A stretch of 64,000 bases of DNA from assembly GCF_030915525.1 (NCBI RefSeq), contig NZ_CP133269.1, positions 2,133,001 to 2,197,000 on the forward strand, written 5' to 3'. Position 1 is the stretch's first letter, and every line of letters starts with the position of its first letter. The notes below the pieces were generated by a model. The model had not been told where the DNA came from, searched no databases, and saw only the letters and a program-made list of their open reading frames with translations. Position numbers and translations under genes: made by a program. Shown here in pieces: positions 9,180-16,994 of this stretch. This DNA is from Neobacillus sp. PS2-9 (lineage in GTDB: Bacteria; Bacillota; Bacilli; Bacillales; Cytobacillaceae).

Positions 9180-9217
9180 AATGTTGTTTATTTATTGGAT
9201 AAAAAATAAACAACATT
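9180..9217. promoter_or_regulatory. Dyad upstream of the BA3454-type gene
   Basis: AATGTTGTTTATTT and AAATAAACAACATT, 14-base perfect arms with a 10-base spacer, about 30 bases before the small gene's start. No T-tract on the minus strand, so an operator is more likely than a terminator. Confidence 0.4.
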
Positions 9218-9316
9218 TCAGTGTATGAATGCTGCCTTATGCGTATGACAGTAAGTGTTAGCGGGTATGAATTTTGATATAATTGTTTCATAAAGTTATT
9301 TGTAGGGAGAGTAAGC

Positions 9317-9784
9317 ATGTCAATCTATTTTGAAGAAGTAACAAAAGAAACGCTGTATATTGCTTTAGAGATGGTTAATTCAAATCCAGAATATAATGTA
9401 TTTGAGAACGGAAACGAGGAAAGGACACTAGTAGAAGTAGAGGAGGAGTTCTTAAATCCTCATTCAACGAGTGCATTTATTAAGCTTGATGACACCTATA
9501 TTGGAGTAATTGATTACTTGATGGAAAATCCAAAAGATCATCATCCATGGCTAGGACTATTATTGATTCATGGCGATTACCAGGGTTATGGCTTTGGCAA
9601 GCAGGCATATTCAATATATGAAAATGAGATGCTAAAACGAGGTGTCAATAAAGTTCGTATTGGTATTTTGAGTGAAAATAAAAAAGCGATTCGCTTTTGG
9701 GAATCCTTAGGATTTGACTATTATAATACAGTCATTGCACAAAATGGAAGTGGAATTTTATGTTATCAAAAACAATTGGGCTAA
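9317..9784 (+). CDS. GNAT-family N-acetyltransferase
   Basis: 155 residues, AGGGAGAG ribosome site. The acetyl-CoA-binding motif A is visible as IHGDYQGYGFGKQAYS, then IGILSENKKAIRFWESLGFDYY, the usual C-terminal motif B. Members acetylate amines on small molecules or proteins; the substrate is not predictable here. Single gene, followed by a weak hairpin. Confidence 0.85.
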   Translation: MSIYFEEVTKETLYIALEMVNSNPEYNVFENGNEERTLVEVEEEFLNPHSTSAFIKLDDTYIGVIDYLMENPKDHHPWLGLLLIHGDYQGYGFGKQAYSIYENEMLKRGVNKVRIGILSENKKAIRFWESLGFDYYNTVIAQNGSGILCYQKQLG

Positions 9785-9805
9785 AAAAACTTCCAAAAGG
9801 AAGCT
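9785..9805. terminator. Short hairpin between convergent genes
   Basis: CTTCC, AAAA, GGAAG preceded by a run of A, so it would end minus-strand transcription better than plus-strand. Weak stem. Confidence 0.4.
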
Positions 9806-10036
9806 CTAAACTTCAATTACCATAAATTCCTCTGCAAACAACTGAACATCATTTTTATTTATTTTATTTTTCTTCAGTAAAGATTCTGCTAAAACGATGT
9901 GCGCTTGAATAGAAATATTTCTTTTTAAATCACGAATAGATACCTCGCCATTCAATAATTGAATGGCTTTTTCTTTGATGTCTTGATTCTTAGATGATGT
10001 GTAAAGAAGATAAGCAATACAAGTGATCTTGTCCAC
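9806..10036 (-). CDS. Small protein of unknown function
   Basis: 76 residues from a GTG at 10036. AGGAGG ends 7 bases upstream of this GTG, and the nearest ATG (10054) lies upstream of that site, so the GTG is clearly the start. Mostly alpha-helical and charged (DIKEKAIQLLNGEVSIRDLKRN, ESLLKKNKINKNDVQLF). No family recognised. No signal peptide or membrane segment. Confidence 0.65.
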   Translation of the reverse strand: MDKITCIAYLLYTSSKNQDIKEKAIQLLNGEVSIRDLKRNISIQAHIVLAESLLKKNKINKNDVQLFAEEFMVIEV

Positions 10037-10267
10037 AAAGTAACCTCCTATCAAGAATCGAGTATCTTTTGTTTAATACATATTCGACGAGAAACCAACT
10101 TTTTCCTTCTACAATTCATGATGATTATTGAAAATTCCGACAAAAAAATAAGAAGTTATCTCGGACCAAAGTTGTAGAAAGAATCAAGCTTCTTTACGAG
10201 GAGAAAAAACCAAAGATTTCTTAAGATAGAAGCATAGAACATAAATTGATCTTAAGGAGTTTTGAAA

Positions 10268-10996
10268 ATGGAAAACAAACCTGTTGTCATGATTACAGGA
10301 GCTTCAAAAGGGCTTGGCAGGGAATTGACGCTAGCCTTCGCACAAAAAGGAGCATATTTGGCTATATGTGCAAGAGGTGAAAAGAACTTACAAGAAGTAA
10401 AAAAAGAAGCAGAAGGTAAGGGTGCCTCTTGTGTGCTTGCAGTCACAGGGGATGTATCTAAATCAAGGGATGTAGAGAGATTTGTTGCTATGACAGAAGA
10501 ATTATACGGGAAAGTAGATGTCTTAATAAACAATGCGTCAATTCTCGGTCCGAGCCCAATGCCACTGTTACTGGATTATCCTGAAGAAGATTTTGTAGAG
10601 GTATTAAAAGTAAATGCGGTGAGCCCGTTCTTAGTGACGAGAAGGATTCTTCCGGGAATGATCCTAAACAATAAAGGGTCAATTATTAATGTCACATCAG
10701 AGGCTGGGAACACAGGCTATGCTGGATGGGGGGCATATGGGATATCAAAATTTGCACTAGAAGGTTTAACAGAAACATGGGCAGATGAGCTCAAAGAAAC
10801 AGGAGTTAGAGTAAATATGGTAGATCCAGGTGAGATGGATACAGAGATGCATCAATTGGCAGTTCCAGACTGTGATTATGAACTGGCGAATCCAAAAGAT
10901 GTAATTAATATTTTTCTTTATCTAGCCTCCGATTCATCCAAGCATATCAATGGTCAGAGATTTCAGGCGCAGGAATTTATGGGAAGGGAGGTATAA
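10268..10996 (+). CDS. Short-chain dehydrogenase/reductase
   Basis: 242 residues. ATG at 10268 is 8 bases after AAGGAG; an in-frame TTG at 10262 is too close to that site. TGASKGLGR (cofactor loop), NNAS, the catalytic serine region INVTSEAGN and YGISK (Tyr-x-x-x-Lys) are all present. The next gene starts two bases after the stop and its ribosome site is inside this gene's last codons, so the two are co-translated. This suggests an NAD(P)-linked step connected with the QueA-like partner. Confidence 0.88.
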   Translation: MENKPVVMITGASKGLGRELTLAFAQKGAYLAICARGEKNLQEVKKEAEGKGASCVLAVTGDVSKSRDVERFVAMTEELYGKVDVLINNASILGPSPMPLLLDYPEEDFVEVLKVNAVSPFLVTRRILPGMILNNKGSIINVTSEAGNTGYAGWGAYGISKFALEGLTETWADELKETGVRVNMVDPGEMDTEMHQLAVPDCDYELANPKDVINIFLYLASDSSKHINGQRFQAQEFMGREV

Positions 10997-10998
10997 GT

Positions 10999-12027
10999 AT
11001 GCATGTAGAGACACTTAACTTTGAAATCCCGCCTTTCTTAAATGCCAAAATGCCACCTGAAAGAAGGGGGTTACGAAGAGATCATGTTAAGTTAATGATT
11101 CAGGATCGGCGAACAGGGCAAACAAATCATGATATATTTTTTAATCTTGATCATTATTTATCAAAGGGAGATGTAGTTGTATTAAACAGTAGTAGAACTG
11201 TTCCTGCTATATTATTAGCAGACTTATATCGTAACAAAAATTGTATCCAAAAAGGGATAGAAGTTCGCTTAGCAAGACGGAAGAATGGTCATACTTGGGA
11301 AGCGATAGCAGTATCTGCTGGAATAAAGAATGGAGATTTTCTAGTCTTATCTTCAACTCTTCATGGGGTTGTGTCACGCGCTTCAACGAATACCCCTTTT
11401 ATTACGATTCAATTCTCAAAGCAAGGAACAGCTTTGTATGATGAAATTTACGCACTTGGAGAACCTGTTCGATATGAATATATTAATAATCCTTGGGAAC
11501 TAAACTATTATCAGACTGTCTTTGCTACCCAGCCTGGTTCTGTAGAAATGCCATCCGCAGGTAGGGCATTCAGTTGGGAGCTATTATTTAAGCTCCAAAA
11601 AAAGGGGATTCATCTTGTATTTATTCAACTTCACACGGGGCTTAGCTATTTAATGGATGACAAGTGGGACCACTCCCCAACAGAAAACTACGAGGAATAT
11701 AACATTCCAAAGGAAGCATGGGATACTATTTTAAGGGCAAAAGTGGAGAGGAGAAGAGTGATTGCAGTGGGAACGACAGTGGTACGTGCCATGGAAACAG
11801 CAGCTTTGGATGGCTGTCTACAGGGATGGACCAATCTTTATATAAAGCCAACATACAATCTAAAGATTGCAGATGGGATTATTACGGGAATGCATGAACC
11901 AGAAGCTAGTCATCTAGATTTGCTCTCAGCCTTTATTGAGAAAGATCATTTATGCAACGCCTATCAAGAAGCGCTAAAAGAAGGGTATTTATGGCATGAG
12001 TTTGGTGATATGAATCTCATTTTATAA
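10999..12027 (+). CDS. QueA-like protein (paralogue of tRNA ribosyltransferase-isomerase)
   Basis: 342 residues, the length of QueA (about 342-356). QueA-type segments are seen in order: FEIPPFLNAKMPPERR, DVVVLNSSRTVPA, a domain insertion near residues 90-150, GTTVVRAMET, and GMHEPEASHLDLLSAF near the end. QueA moves the ribosyl part of S-adenosylmethionine onto a tRNA precursor of queuosine. This copy is divergent: the usual RDxSRLLV is RGLRRDHVKLMI, and it is coupled to an SDR gene rather than to tgt and yajC. It is therefore more likely a specialised paralogue than the housekeeping enzyme. Confidence 0.8.
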   Translation: MHVETLNFEIPPFLNAKMPPERRGLRRDHVKLMIQDRRTGQTNHDIFFNLDHYLSKGDVVVLNSSRTVPAILLADLYRNKNCIQKGIEVRLARRKNGHTWEAIAVSAGIKNGDFLVLSSTLHGVVSRASTNTPFITIQFSKQGTALYDEIYALGEPVRYEYINNPWELNYYQTVFATQPGSVEMPSAGRAFSWELLFKLQKKGIHLVFIQLHTGLSYLMDDKWDHSPTENYEEYNIPKEAWDTILRAKVERRRVIAVGTTVVRAMETAALDGCLQGWTNLYIKPTYNLKIADGIITGMHEPEASHLDLLSAFIEKDHLCNAYQEALKEGYLWHEFGDMNLIL

Positions 12028-12044
12028 TATACTAGAATTTCTTA

Positions 12045-12072
12045 AGCCTTGACTCTCCGGTCAAGGTTTTTA
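12045..12072 (+). terminator. Terminator of the SDR-QueA-like operon
   Basis: CCTTGAC, TCTCCG, GTCAAGG, then TTTTT. Confidence 0.8.
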
Positions 12073-12172
12073 ATTGTCTATAACCATGGTAAAATAGGTG
12101 GGAAGTTGATTTTAATAGGTTTATTTTTATTAGTAGTTTGTACCGCTCACATGGAATCAATTTTATAAAATA

Positions 12173-12249
12173 GGCTTTGTTAAAGAACATTGTTGATTTT
12201 TATACCCTGTTGATTGGAGCGGAAATCAACAGACAAGTTTAACAGAGCC
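12173..12249. repeat. Dispersed repeat family 1, internally deleted copy
   Basis: 77 bases with the family's ends (GGCTTTGTTAAAGAACATTG and AATCAACAGACAAGTTTAAC plus AGAGCC) joined at TTGATTGGAGCGGAAATC. About 105 bases of the centre present in the full-length copies are missing. The ends form an imperfect terminal inverted repeat. Confidence 0.85.
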
Positions 12250-12336
12250 AAAAAATAAAATTTCTACTATGGTAGTCTATTTTACAGAAAATTCAAATAA
12301 ATTAACTTTAAAGATTCTTCTTGGAGGCGATGTACA

Positions 12337-13203
12337 ATGTTTCATTTCAAAGAAGAACATCTAACAAGTGTTGAAGTTAGGAAGTCGATTATAAAAGAAG
12401 GATATTCTATTAGAGAAGTTTATTTTGAAAGCCCTTACAAAAGGTGCGTGAAAGCCTTTCTTATTGTACCTAATCAAAAAAGTTCTCATCCTGCTGTGAT
12501 TTTTATGCATCCTGGCCAGGAGAGTAGAAAAAGTTTTTATAAGGAAGCTCAATTGCTTGCTGAAAAGGGGTTTGTTTCTCTTATTATTGAATCTCCGTTT
12601 TTGGTAGGCTGTCATCAAGAAGGGAAACAGTATAAAAAATTCATTCAAACAATAGAGACGTTGGTGGATATTCAAAATTACACTCAAATGATAATGGATA
12701 TAAGGCGTGGGATTACTCTTCTTAGTAAACTAGAATTTGTAGATGCGAATCGAATAGCCTACGTCGGACACGGCTTCGGCGCTACATGGGGAGGAGTGCT
12801 TGCAGGCATTGAAAACCGAATTAAGGCTTTTGTTTTAATAGCTGGTGCCTCCCAAACCTCATCCTGGCATATGACGAGTGAACATCCAATGGCTGTTTTA
12901 ATTCGGAGTTTTTTGCCACCAGAACGATTTGATTTTTTTATTTCAAATTTACGTAAATTCGCTGCTACGCATTATATTAAAAATGCAGCCCCCGCTTCTA
13001 TTTATTTTCAATTTGCAAAAAATGATGAATATGTTGATTGTGACCAGGCAACCTCCTTTTATACTGCAGCAAGCTCTCCAAAAAAAATAAGTTGGTATCA
13101 AACAGACCATGGATTTTCACAGTGTGAAGAAGCCTTTTTAGATCGCCATAATTGGCTTCTTGATAAGATTGGACTACCCAATGACATCTTTGTAACGGAA
13201 TAA
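12337..13203 (+). CDS. Alpha/beta-hydrolase-fold protein lacking the nucleophile serine
   Basis: 288 residues, GGAGG site before the ATG. The dienelactone-hydrolase/acetyl-xylan-esterase-like fold is visible: PAVIFMHPGQES (oxyanion region), IAYVGHGFGATWG at the nucleophile elbow, FAKNDEYVD (acid) and TDHGFS (histidine). The elbow should read G-x-S-x-G; here it is GHGFG, so the serine is a glycine (GGC, one base from the serine codon AGC). The aspartate and histidine are still there. It is either a non-hydrolytic member or a recently inactivated enzyme. Single gene. Confidence 0.75.
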   Translation: MFHFKEEHLTSVEVRKSIIKEGYSIREVYFESPYKRCVKAFLIVPNQKSSHPAVIFMHPGQESRKSFYKEAQLLAEKGFVSLIIESPFLVGCHQEGKQYKKFIQTIETLVDIQNYTQMIMDIRRGITLLSKLEFVDANRIAYVGHGFGATWGGVLAGIENRIKAFVLIAGASQTSSWHMTSEHPMAVLIRSFLPPERFDFFISNLRKFAATHYIKNAAPASIYFQFAKNDEYVDCDQATSFYTAASSPKKISWYQTDHGFSQCEEAFLDRHNWLLDKIGLPNDIFVTE

Positions 13204-13252
13204 ACAGTAAACAAAAAATTAATTCGCTCACAAACGGGAATTTTGTTGAAAA

Positions 13253-13281
13253 TTGCTTCATTGAATGGTATTTTATATAAT
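13253..13281 (+). promoter_or_regulatory. Probable sigma-A promoter of asnS
   Basis: TTGCTT, 17 bases, TATAAT. It would give a leader of about 150 bases before asnS that contains a weak hairpin with T-run (near 13334-13358), a possible attenuator. Confidence 0.5.
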
Positions 13282-13437
13282 ATTGAAGGGATAAAAGAAA
13301 AACGAGGATAGTCAGTGAATTTTACCTTTCGTCCCAATGGGATGGGAGGTTTTTTATTTCGTCACCTAGTCCATTGGTGGAATACAATGCCATTGGCCAA
13401 TTGATGACCTTATACATATGATTTAGGAGGAACTACT

Positions 13438-14829
13438 TTGAAACAGGCCTTAATCAAGGATTTGTACAGAAACACAGAAAGTTATGTGGAACAAAAGGTG
13501 AAATTATCAGGATGGATTCGTACCATCCGCGATTCCAAAACATTTGGTTTTATTGAATTAAATGATGGTAGCTTCTTTAAAGGAGTTCAAATCGTTTTTG
13601 ACGAGCAATTAAATAATTTTAAAGAAATAACAAAGCTTCCGATAAGTTCAACGATTAAAGTAGAAGGAGATTTTATTTATACTCCTCAAGCAAAGCAGCC
13701 ATTTGAAATTAAAGCAACTGAAATCACTATTGAAGGTACCTCAAATGTAGATTATCCGTTACAAAAGAAACGACATACATTTGAATACCTTAGAACGATA
13801 GCCCATTTACGACCAAGAACTAACACATTTGCGGCTGTCTTTCGGGTGAGATCATTAGCAGCATATGCCATCCATAAATTCTTCCAAGATAAAGGATTTG
13901 TAAACGTCCATTCTCCGATTATCACTGGAAGTGATACGGAGGGTGCGGGAGAAATGTTCCGTGTGACTACATTGGATTTGGAAAATCTTCCGAAAAATGA
14001 AGAAGGAAAAACGGATACATCAAAAGATTTCTTCGGTAAAGAGTCTAACTTAACTGTTAGTGGACAGCTTTCAGCAGAAGCATTTGCCTTAGCTTTCCGT
14101 AATGTTTATACCTTTGGACCGACCTTTAGAGCTGAAAATTCTAACACCGCTCGACACGCAGCAGAGTTTTGGATGATTGAACCAGAAATCGCTTTTGGGG
14201 AGCTTCCTGATATTATGGATCTTGCTGAAGAGATGGTTAAGTCTGTTATTGGTTATGTTATTGAACAAGCGCCAGAGGAAATGAACTTCTTCAATAGTTT
14301 CGTTGAAAAAGGCTTATTAGATCGCTTAAATAATGCCTTTACGGCGGATTTCGGCAGAGTGACATATACAGAAGCAATTAACCTGTTAAAAGAATCCGGT
14401 GAAAATTTTGCTTATCCCGTTGAATGGGGAGCAGACCTTCAAACAGAGCACGAGCGATATCTGTGCGAAAAAGTGTTCCAAAAGCCAGTATTTGTTACTG
14501 ACTATCCAAAAGAAATTAAAGCCTTCTATATGAGATTGAACGAAGATAATAAAACAGTTGCTGCAACAGACTTACTAGTTCCAGGAATTGGAGAGTTAAT
14601 TGGAGGCAGCCAGCGTGAAGAGCGTGAAGATATTTTAGCTGGAAAAATTAATGAACTTGGTATGAATGAGGAAGATTACTGGTGGTACTTAGAGCTAAGA
14701 AAATACGGCGGAACTAAACATTCTGGTTATGGCCTTGGATTTGAACGTTTAATTATGTACTTAACTGGTATGACAAACATCAGAGATGTCATTCCATTCC
14801 CAAGAACTCCAGGTAATGCAGAATTTTAA
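13438..14829 (+). CDS. asnS: Asparaginyl-tRNA synthetase
   Basis: 463 residues, TTG start 7 bases after AGGAGG. An OB-fold anticodon-binding domain ([20 protein letters not shown]) is followed by a class II catalytic core: motif 2 region [20 protein letters not shown], and motif 3 [14 protein letters not shown] with the closing [15 protein letters not shown] typical of AsnS. The length and the insertion around residues 185-205 match the 463-466 residue form found in the B. cereus group and enterobacteria rather than the 430-residue B. subtilis form. Charges tRNA-Asn with asparagine in the cytoplasm. Its terminator is split by an insertion sequence. Confidence 0.95.
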   Translation: MKQALIKDLYRNTESYVEQKVKLSGWIRTIRDSKTFGFIELNDGSFFKGVQIVFDEQLNNFKEITKLPISSTIKVEGDFIYTPQAKQPFEIKATEITIEGTSNVDYPLQKKRHTFEYLRTIAHLRPRTNTFAAVFRVRSLAAYAIHKFFQDKGFVNVHSPIITGSDTEGAGEMFRVTTLDLENLPKNEEGKTDTSKDFFGKESNLTVSGQLSAEAFALAFRNVYTFGPTFRAENSNTARHAAEFWMIEPEIAFGELPDIMDLAEEMVKSVIGYVIEQAPEEMNFFNSFVEKGLLDRLNNAFTADFGRVTYTEAINLLKESGENFAYPVEWGADLQTEHERYLCEKVFQKPVFVTDYPKEIKAFYMRLNEDNKTVAATDLLVPGIGELIGGSQREEREDILAGKINELGMNEEDYWWYLELRKYGGTKHSGYGLGFERLIMYLTGMTNIRDVIPFPRTPGNAEF

Positions 14830-14890
14830 GCCAAAAAAGACCAATTCATTCTAATGTGTACCCGTTGTAAAGGACATTTTTAAAAAAAGC

Positions 14891-15853
14891 CTAGGCAGAT
14901 TTAAGAAGATGGTCTCTGTATTGAACAGGGGTCATCTTTTTTAAATTCCATTGATATCTATAGTGGTTGTAATACGTCATATATTGCTTAATTTCTCTTT
15001 TTAGCTCCTCTAGGGTTGTACATTCTTTTATATAAGCTTCGTCTTTTAAGTGGCCAAAGAAAGATTCTTGAGGTGCGTTATCCCAACAATTACCTCTTCT
15101 TGACATAGATTGGCGTAGTTTAAGTTTTTTTACAGCTTTTTGAAAATCCGGATGCGTATAATGTACTCCTTGGTCTGAATGGATCAATGCATCTTTCGCT
15201 TTTTTAAAGTGTTTATTCTTCTTTAGTTTTTTAAGAGTGTCTGTGGCTAAATCAATGGTCATACGTTCTGAAATATTATAGGCTAATAGTTCACCTGTGG
15301 AACCATCTTTTATGGCTGATAAATAAGCTTTCCGACCTTCACCGTAAAATAAGTAAGTGATATCTGTTAGAAGAACTTTATAAGGGATTTCCTGTTTAAA
15401 TTCCCGATTTAAAAGGTTTGGTACGACTCTATGTTCTTGTGTGGCTTTCATCATCCGTCTATAGGGATTTGCCTTTCTAATAGGGCAAATAATACCGTAT
15501 TTCTTCATGATTCTTCTAATCCGTTTTAAATTGTATTTAACATTAAATTGACCCGCCAAAGTCATTTTAATTTGACGTGCCCCTTTCTTACGGCGTTTAA
15601 AATGAAAGGCTTTTAGGATGATCTCCTTCACTTTCTCATCTTCCGCTTCTTTTTCTTTTCTTATTTTTTGTGACCGTTCAGAGAAATAATTATAATAACC
15701 AGACCGTGAAACACCAGCCACGTTACATAAATAGCTCACCATATTCTTCAACTTATATTTCTGTATAACTGAACGGATAAGGATAAACTTTTGATCAGTG
15801 GGTAAGGTTATAGGTTCCTTTTCAGCCCCCTTTCTGCAAATCGTATCTTTTTT
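14891..15853 (-). CDS. IS3-family transposase OrfB (DDE integrase part)
   Basis: Read from the frameshift site; the first internal ATG is at 15751. An HTH_21 region (CNVAGVSRSGYYNY) precedes the catalytic DDE domain: VLLTDITYLF (first Asp), HSDQGVHYTHPDF (second Asp), then SRRGNCWDNAPQESFFGHLK with the glutamate, in the 35-residue spacing of IS3 elements. Intact, with no stop. It is produced as an OrfAB fusion by -1 slippage at A-AAA-AAG, where the continuing frame reads KKDTICRKGAEKEP. Confidence 0.92.
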   Translation of the reverse strand, partial: KKDTICRKGAEKEPITLPTDQKFILIRSVIQKYKLKNMVSYLCNVAGVSRSGYYNYFSERSQKIRKEKEAEDEKVKEIILKAFHFKRRKKGARQIKMTLAGQFNVKYNLKRIRRIMKKYGIICPIRKANPYRRMMKATQEHRVVPNLLNREFKQEIPYKVLLTDITYLFYGEGRKAYLSAIKDGSTGELLAYNISERMTIDLATDTLKKLKKNKHFKKAKDALIHSDQGVHYTHPDFQKAVKKLKLRQSMSRRGNCWDNAPQESFFGHLKDEAYIKECTTLEELKREIKQYMTYYNHYRYQWNLKKMTPVQYRDHLLKSA

Positions 15854-16233
15854 AATAGTTCATTTTCTGCCTTTAATAAATTATTTTGAGCTTCTAATCT
15901 CGCAAATTTCTCTTCTAGTGTTAGCTCCCTTTCACCAAGTCTCCCTGAATTTTCACCTCTGGTATCGCGTAGACCGGCTACTCCGTTTTCTCTATAGGAG
16001 GCGCGCCATCTCTTACCAGCAGCTCTAACACGATCCATTCCTAAAACATCAATATCGAATCCACATTGTTCAAATATCTCTCTAGGTAGCTTTCCACCTG
16101 CATTTTCTTCAATGAAAAGATGCTTAAACTCATCTGTATAGGTTATTCCCTTTGATCTAACTGATTTAACATAAGGGTTATTAGAAAGAATCTTAACCTC
16201 TTTCTCTGTAAATAATCTCTTACTCATCTGCAT
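15808..16233 (-). CDS. IS3-family transposase OrfA (helix-turn-helix part)
   Basis: 141 residues. A DNA-binding helix-turn-helix lies in the first half (YTDEFKHLFIEENAGGKLP, PREIFEQCGFDIDVLG) and the second half ends with a leucine-zipper-like stretch, LTLEEKFARLEAQNNLLKAE. The end LLKKIRFAERGLKRNL overlaps the slippery run AAAAAAG (plus-strand 15847-15853), the classic programmed -1 frameshift signal of IS3 elements. OrfA alone normally acts as a regulator of transposition. Confidence 0.9.
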   Translation of the reverse strand: MQMSKRLFTEKEVKILSNNPYVKSVRSKGITYTDEFKHLFIEENAGGKLPREIFEQCGFDIDVLGMDRVRAAGKRWRASYRENGVAGLRDTRGENSGRLGERELTLEEKFARLEAQNNLLKAENELLKKIRFAERGLKRNL

Positions 16234-16354
16234 TCCCCAATCCCATTTTTCTTAAGTATACAAAAAAGTACCCGATAGAGGACTTTTTTAAGTGTCTACT
16301 CTATCGGGTACATTTTATTCAGTGAATTGGTCTTTTTTGTGTTTTTTCACATTG

Positions 16355-16387
16355 TTGGGGCTGATCAAGGCGCTTGCGCTTTTCTTA
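16355..16387. repeat. Fragment of dispersed repeat family 2
   Basis: TTGGGGCTGATCAAGGCGCT and the following 13 bases match the last 33 bases of the two long copies at 30271 and 49743. Only the right end is present, and it runs into the stop codon of the next gene. Confidence 0.75.
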
Positions 16388-16552
16388 CTGTAATTCTTCT
16401 TCAAAATAAAATGTACCTGGGTGCTCTTTAACGGTATAGGAATATCTCTTCATATTTTTTACATATTGCCATTTTAAGATTGTGACATTTTCACCAGTTT
16501 CTTTAATGTTTACAGTTTGGCCGCTACTATATCGGTTGTTTGAATTCTTCAT
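16385..16552 (-). CDS. Small hypothetical protein
   Basis: 55 residues, ATG at 16552 after AAGGGGTG. Starts MKNSNNRYSSGQTVNIKETG and ends EHPGTFYFEEELQ. The pattern (short beta strands, GQTVNIKETGENVTILKW) looks like a small SH3-like barrel. No family named. Its last codons lie in a repeat fragment, so the original C-terminus may have been replaced. Confidence 0.55.
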   Translation of the reverse strand: MKNSNNRYSSGQTVNIKETGENVTILKWQYVKNMKRYSYTVKEHPGTFYFEEELQ

Positions 16553-16715
16553 TTAATTACACCCCTTCTATATTACAACTTAAGTATAACACAAATTAAT
16601 TTATTCTATTTGTCCTTCATTTAGGTTATACTATAAAGTTAAAAATTGGAAACACTGCCTTTTCCTTTCATTTTTAATGCTACTATGATATGATGGTTAA
16701 AAGTGAGGTGTCATT

Positions 16716-16934
16716 TTGACAAATTATAAAGCAAAAAAGAGTAACCTCAAGGCCTTATTATCAAAAAACGGCATGGACTTGGTTGGTTTGGAAAAGAATA
16801 CTAATATACCTAGAAGTCAACTCAATGACTATTTATCCAAGAAGGTAATGAGTTTAAATTCTGCAATGACCATTTCCAAAGAATTGAATTGCAAGATTGA
16901 AGATTTATATGTATGGACTGCTGAAGAAGCATAA
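16716..16934 (+). CDS. Small helix-turn-helix DNA-binding protein (Cro/XRE type)
   Basis: 72 residues, TTG start after GTGAGGTG. The whole protein is one HTH: NLKALLSKNGMDLVGLEKNT, then the recognition helix PRSQLNDYLSKKVMSLNSA and CKIEDLYVW, as in Cro/C1 repressors. No second domain. Target unknown. It ends in a strong terminator shared with lysP. Single gene. Confidence 0.75.
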   Translation: MTNYKAKKSNLKALLSKNGMDLVGLEKNTNIPRSQLNDYLSKKVMSLNSAMTISKELNCKIEDLYVWTAEEA

Positions 16935-16942
16935 TCTTAAAG

Positions 16943-16978
16943 AAAAAAACAGACTCATGTGAGTCTGTTTTTTTTTTT
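16943..16978. terminator. Strong terminator between HTH gene and lysP
   Basis: ACAGACTCA, TG, TGAGTCTGT, with A-run before and T-run after. Works in both directions. Confidence 0.85.
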
Positions 16979-16994
16979 AGCTTTTTCAACAATT

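Larger units (their letters stand above)
14857..16312 (-). mobile_element. IS3-family (IS150-like) insertion sequence
   Basis: About 1456 bases. Ends are imperfect inverted repeats starting TGTACCCG on both sides (left TGTACCCGTTGTAAAGGACA, right complement TGTACCCGATAGAGTAGACA). It carries orfA and orfB on the minus strand with a frameshift signal between them. No clear target duplication is seen at the borders. The right end also has an internal hairpin: GTACCCGATAGAG at 16268-16280 pairs with CTCTATCGGGTAC at 16299-16311, which could block transcription entering the element. Confidence 0.92.
14833..16338 (+). terminator. asnS terminator split by an insertion sequence
   Basis: The 16-base arm AAAAAAGACCAATTCA at 14833-14848 is exactly complementary to TGAATTGGTCTTTTTT at 16323-16338. 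They are separated only by the IS element plus 18 bases that would have been the loop. This was evidently one terminator before the insertion. Confidence 0.85.

Noticed and set aside
13282..13437. Possible T-box leader before asnS
   Set aside because: The leader has a hairpin with a T-run, but the T-box core (GGGTGGNACCGCG) and specifier-loop landmarks are not there.
14849..16322. Target-site duplication of the IS element
   Set aside because: The bases next to the ends (…TAATG and TTTTA…) do not match; none could be supported.
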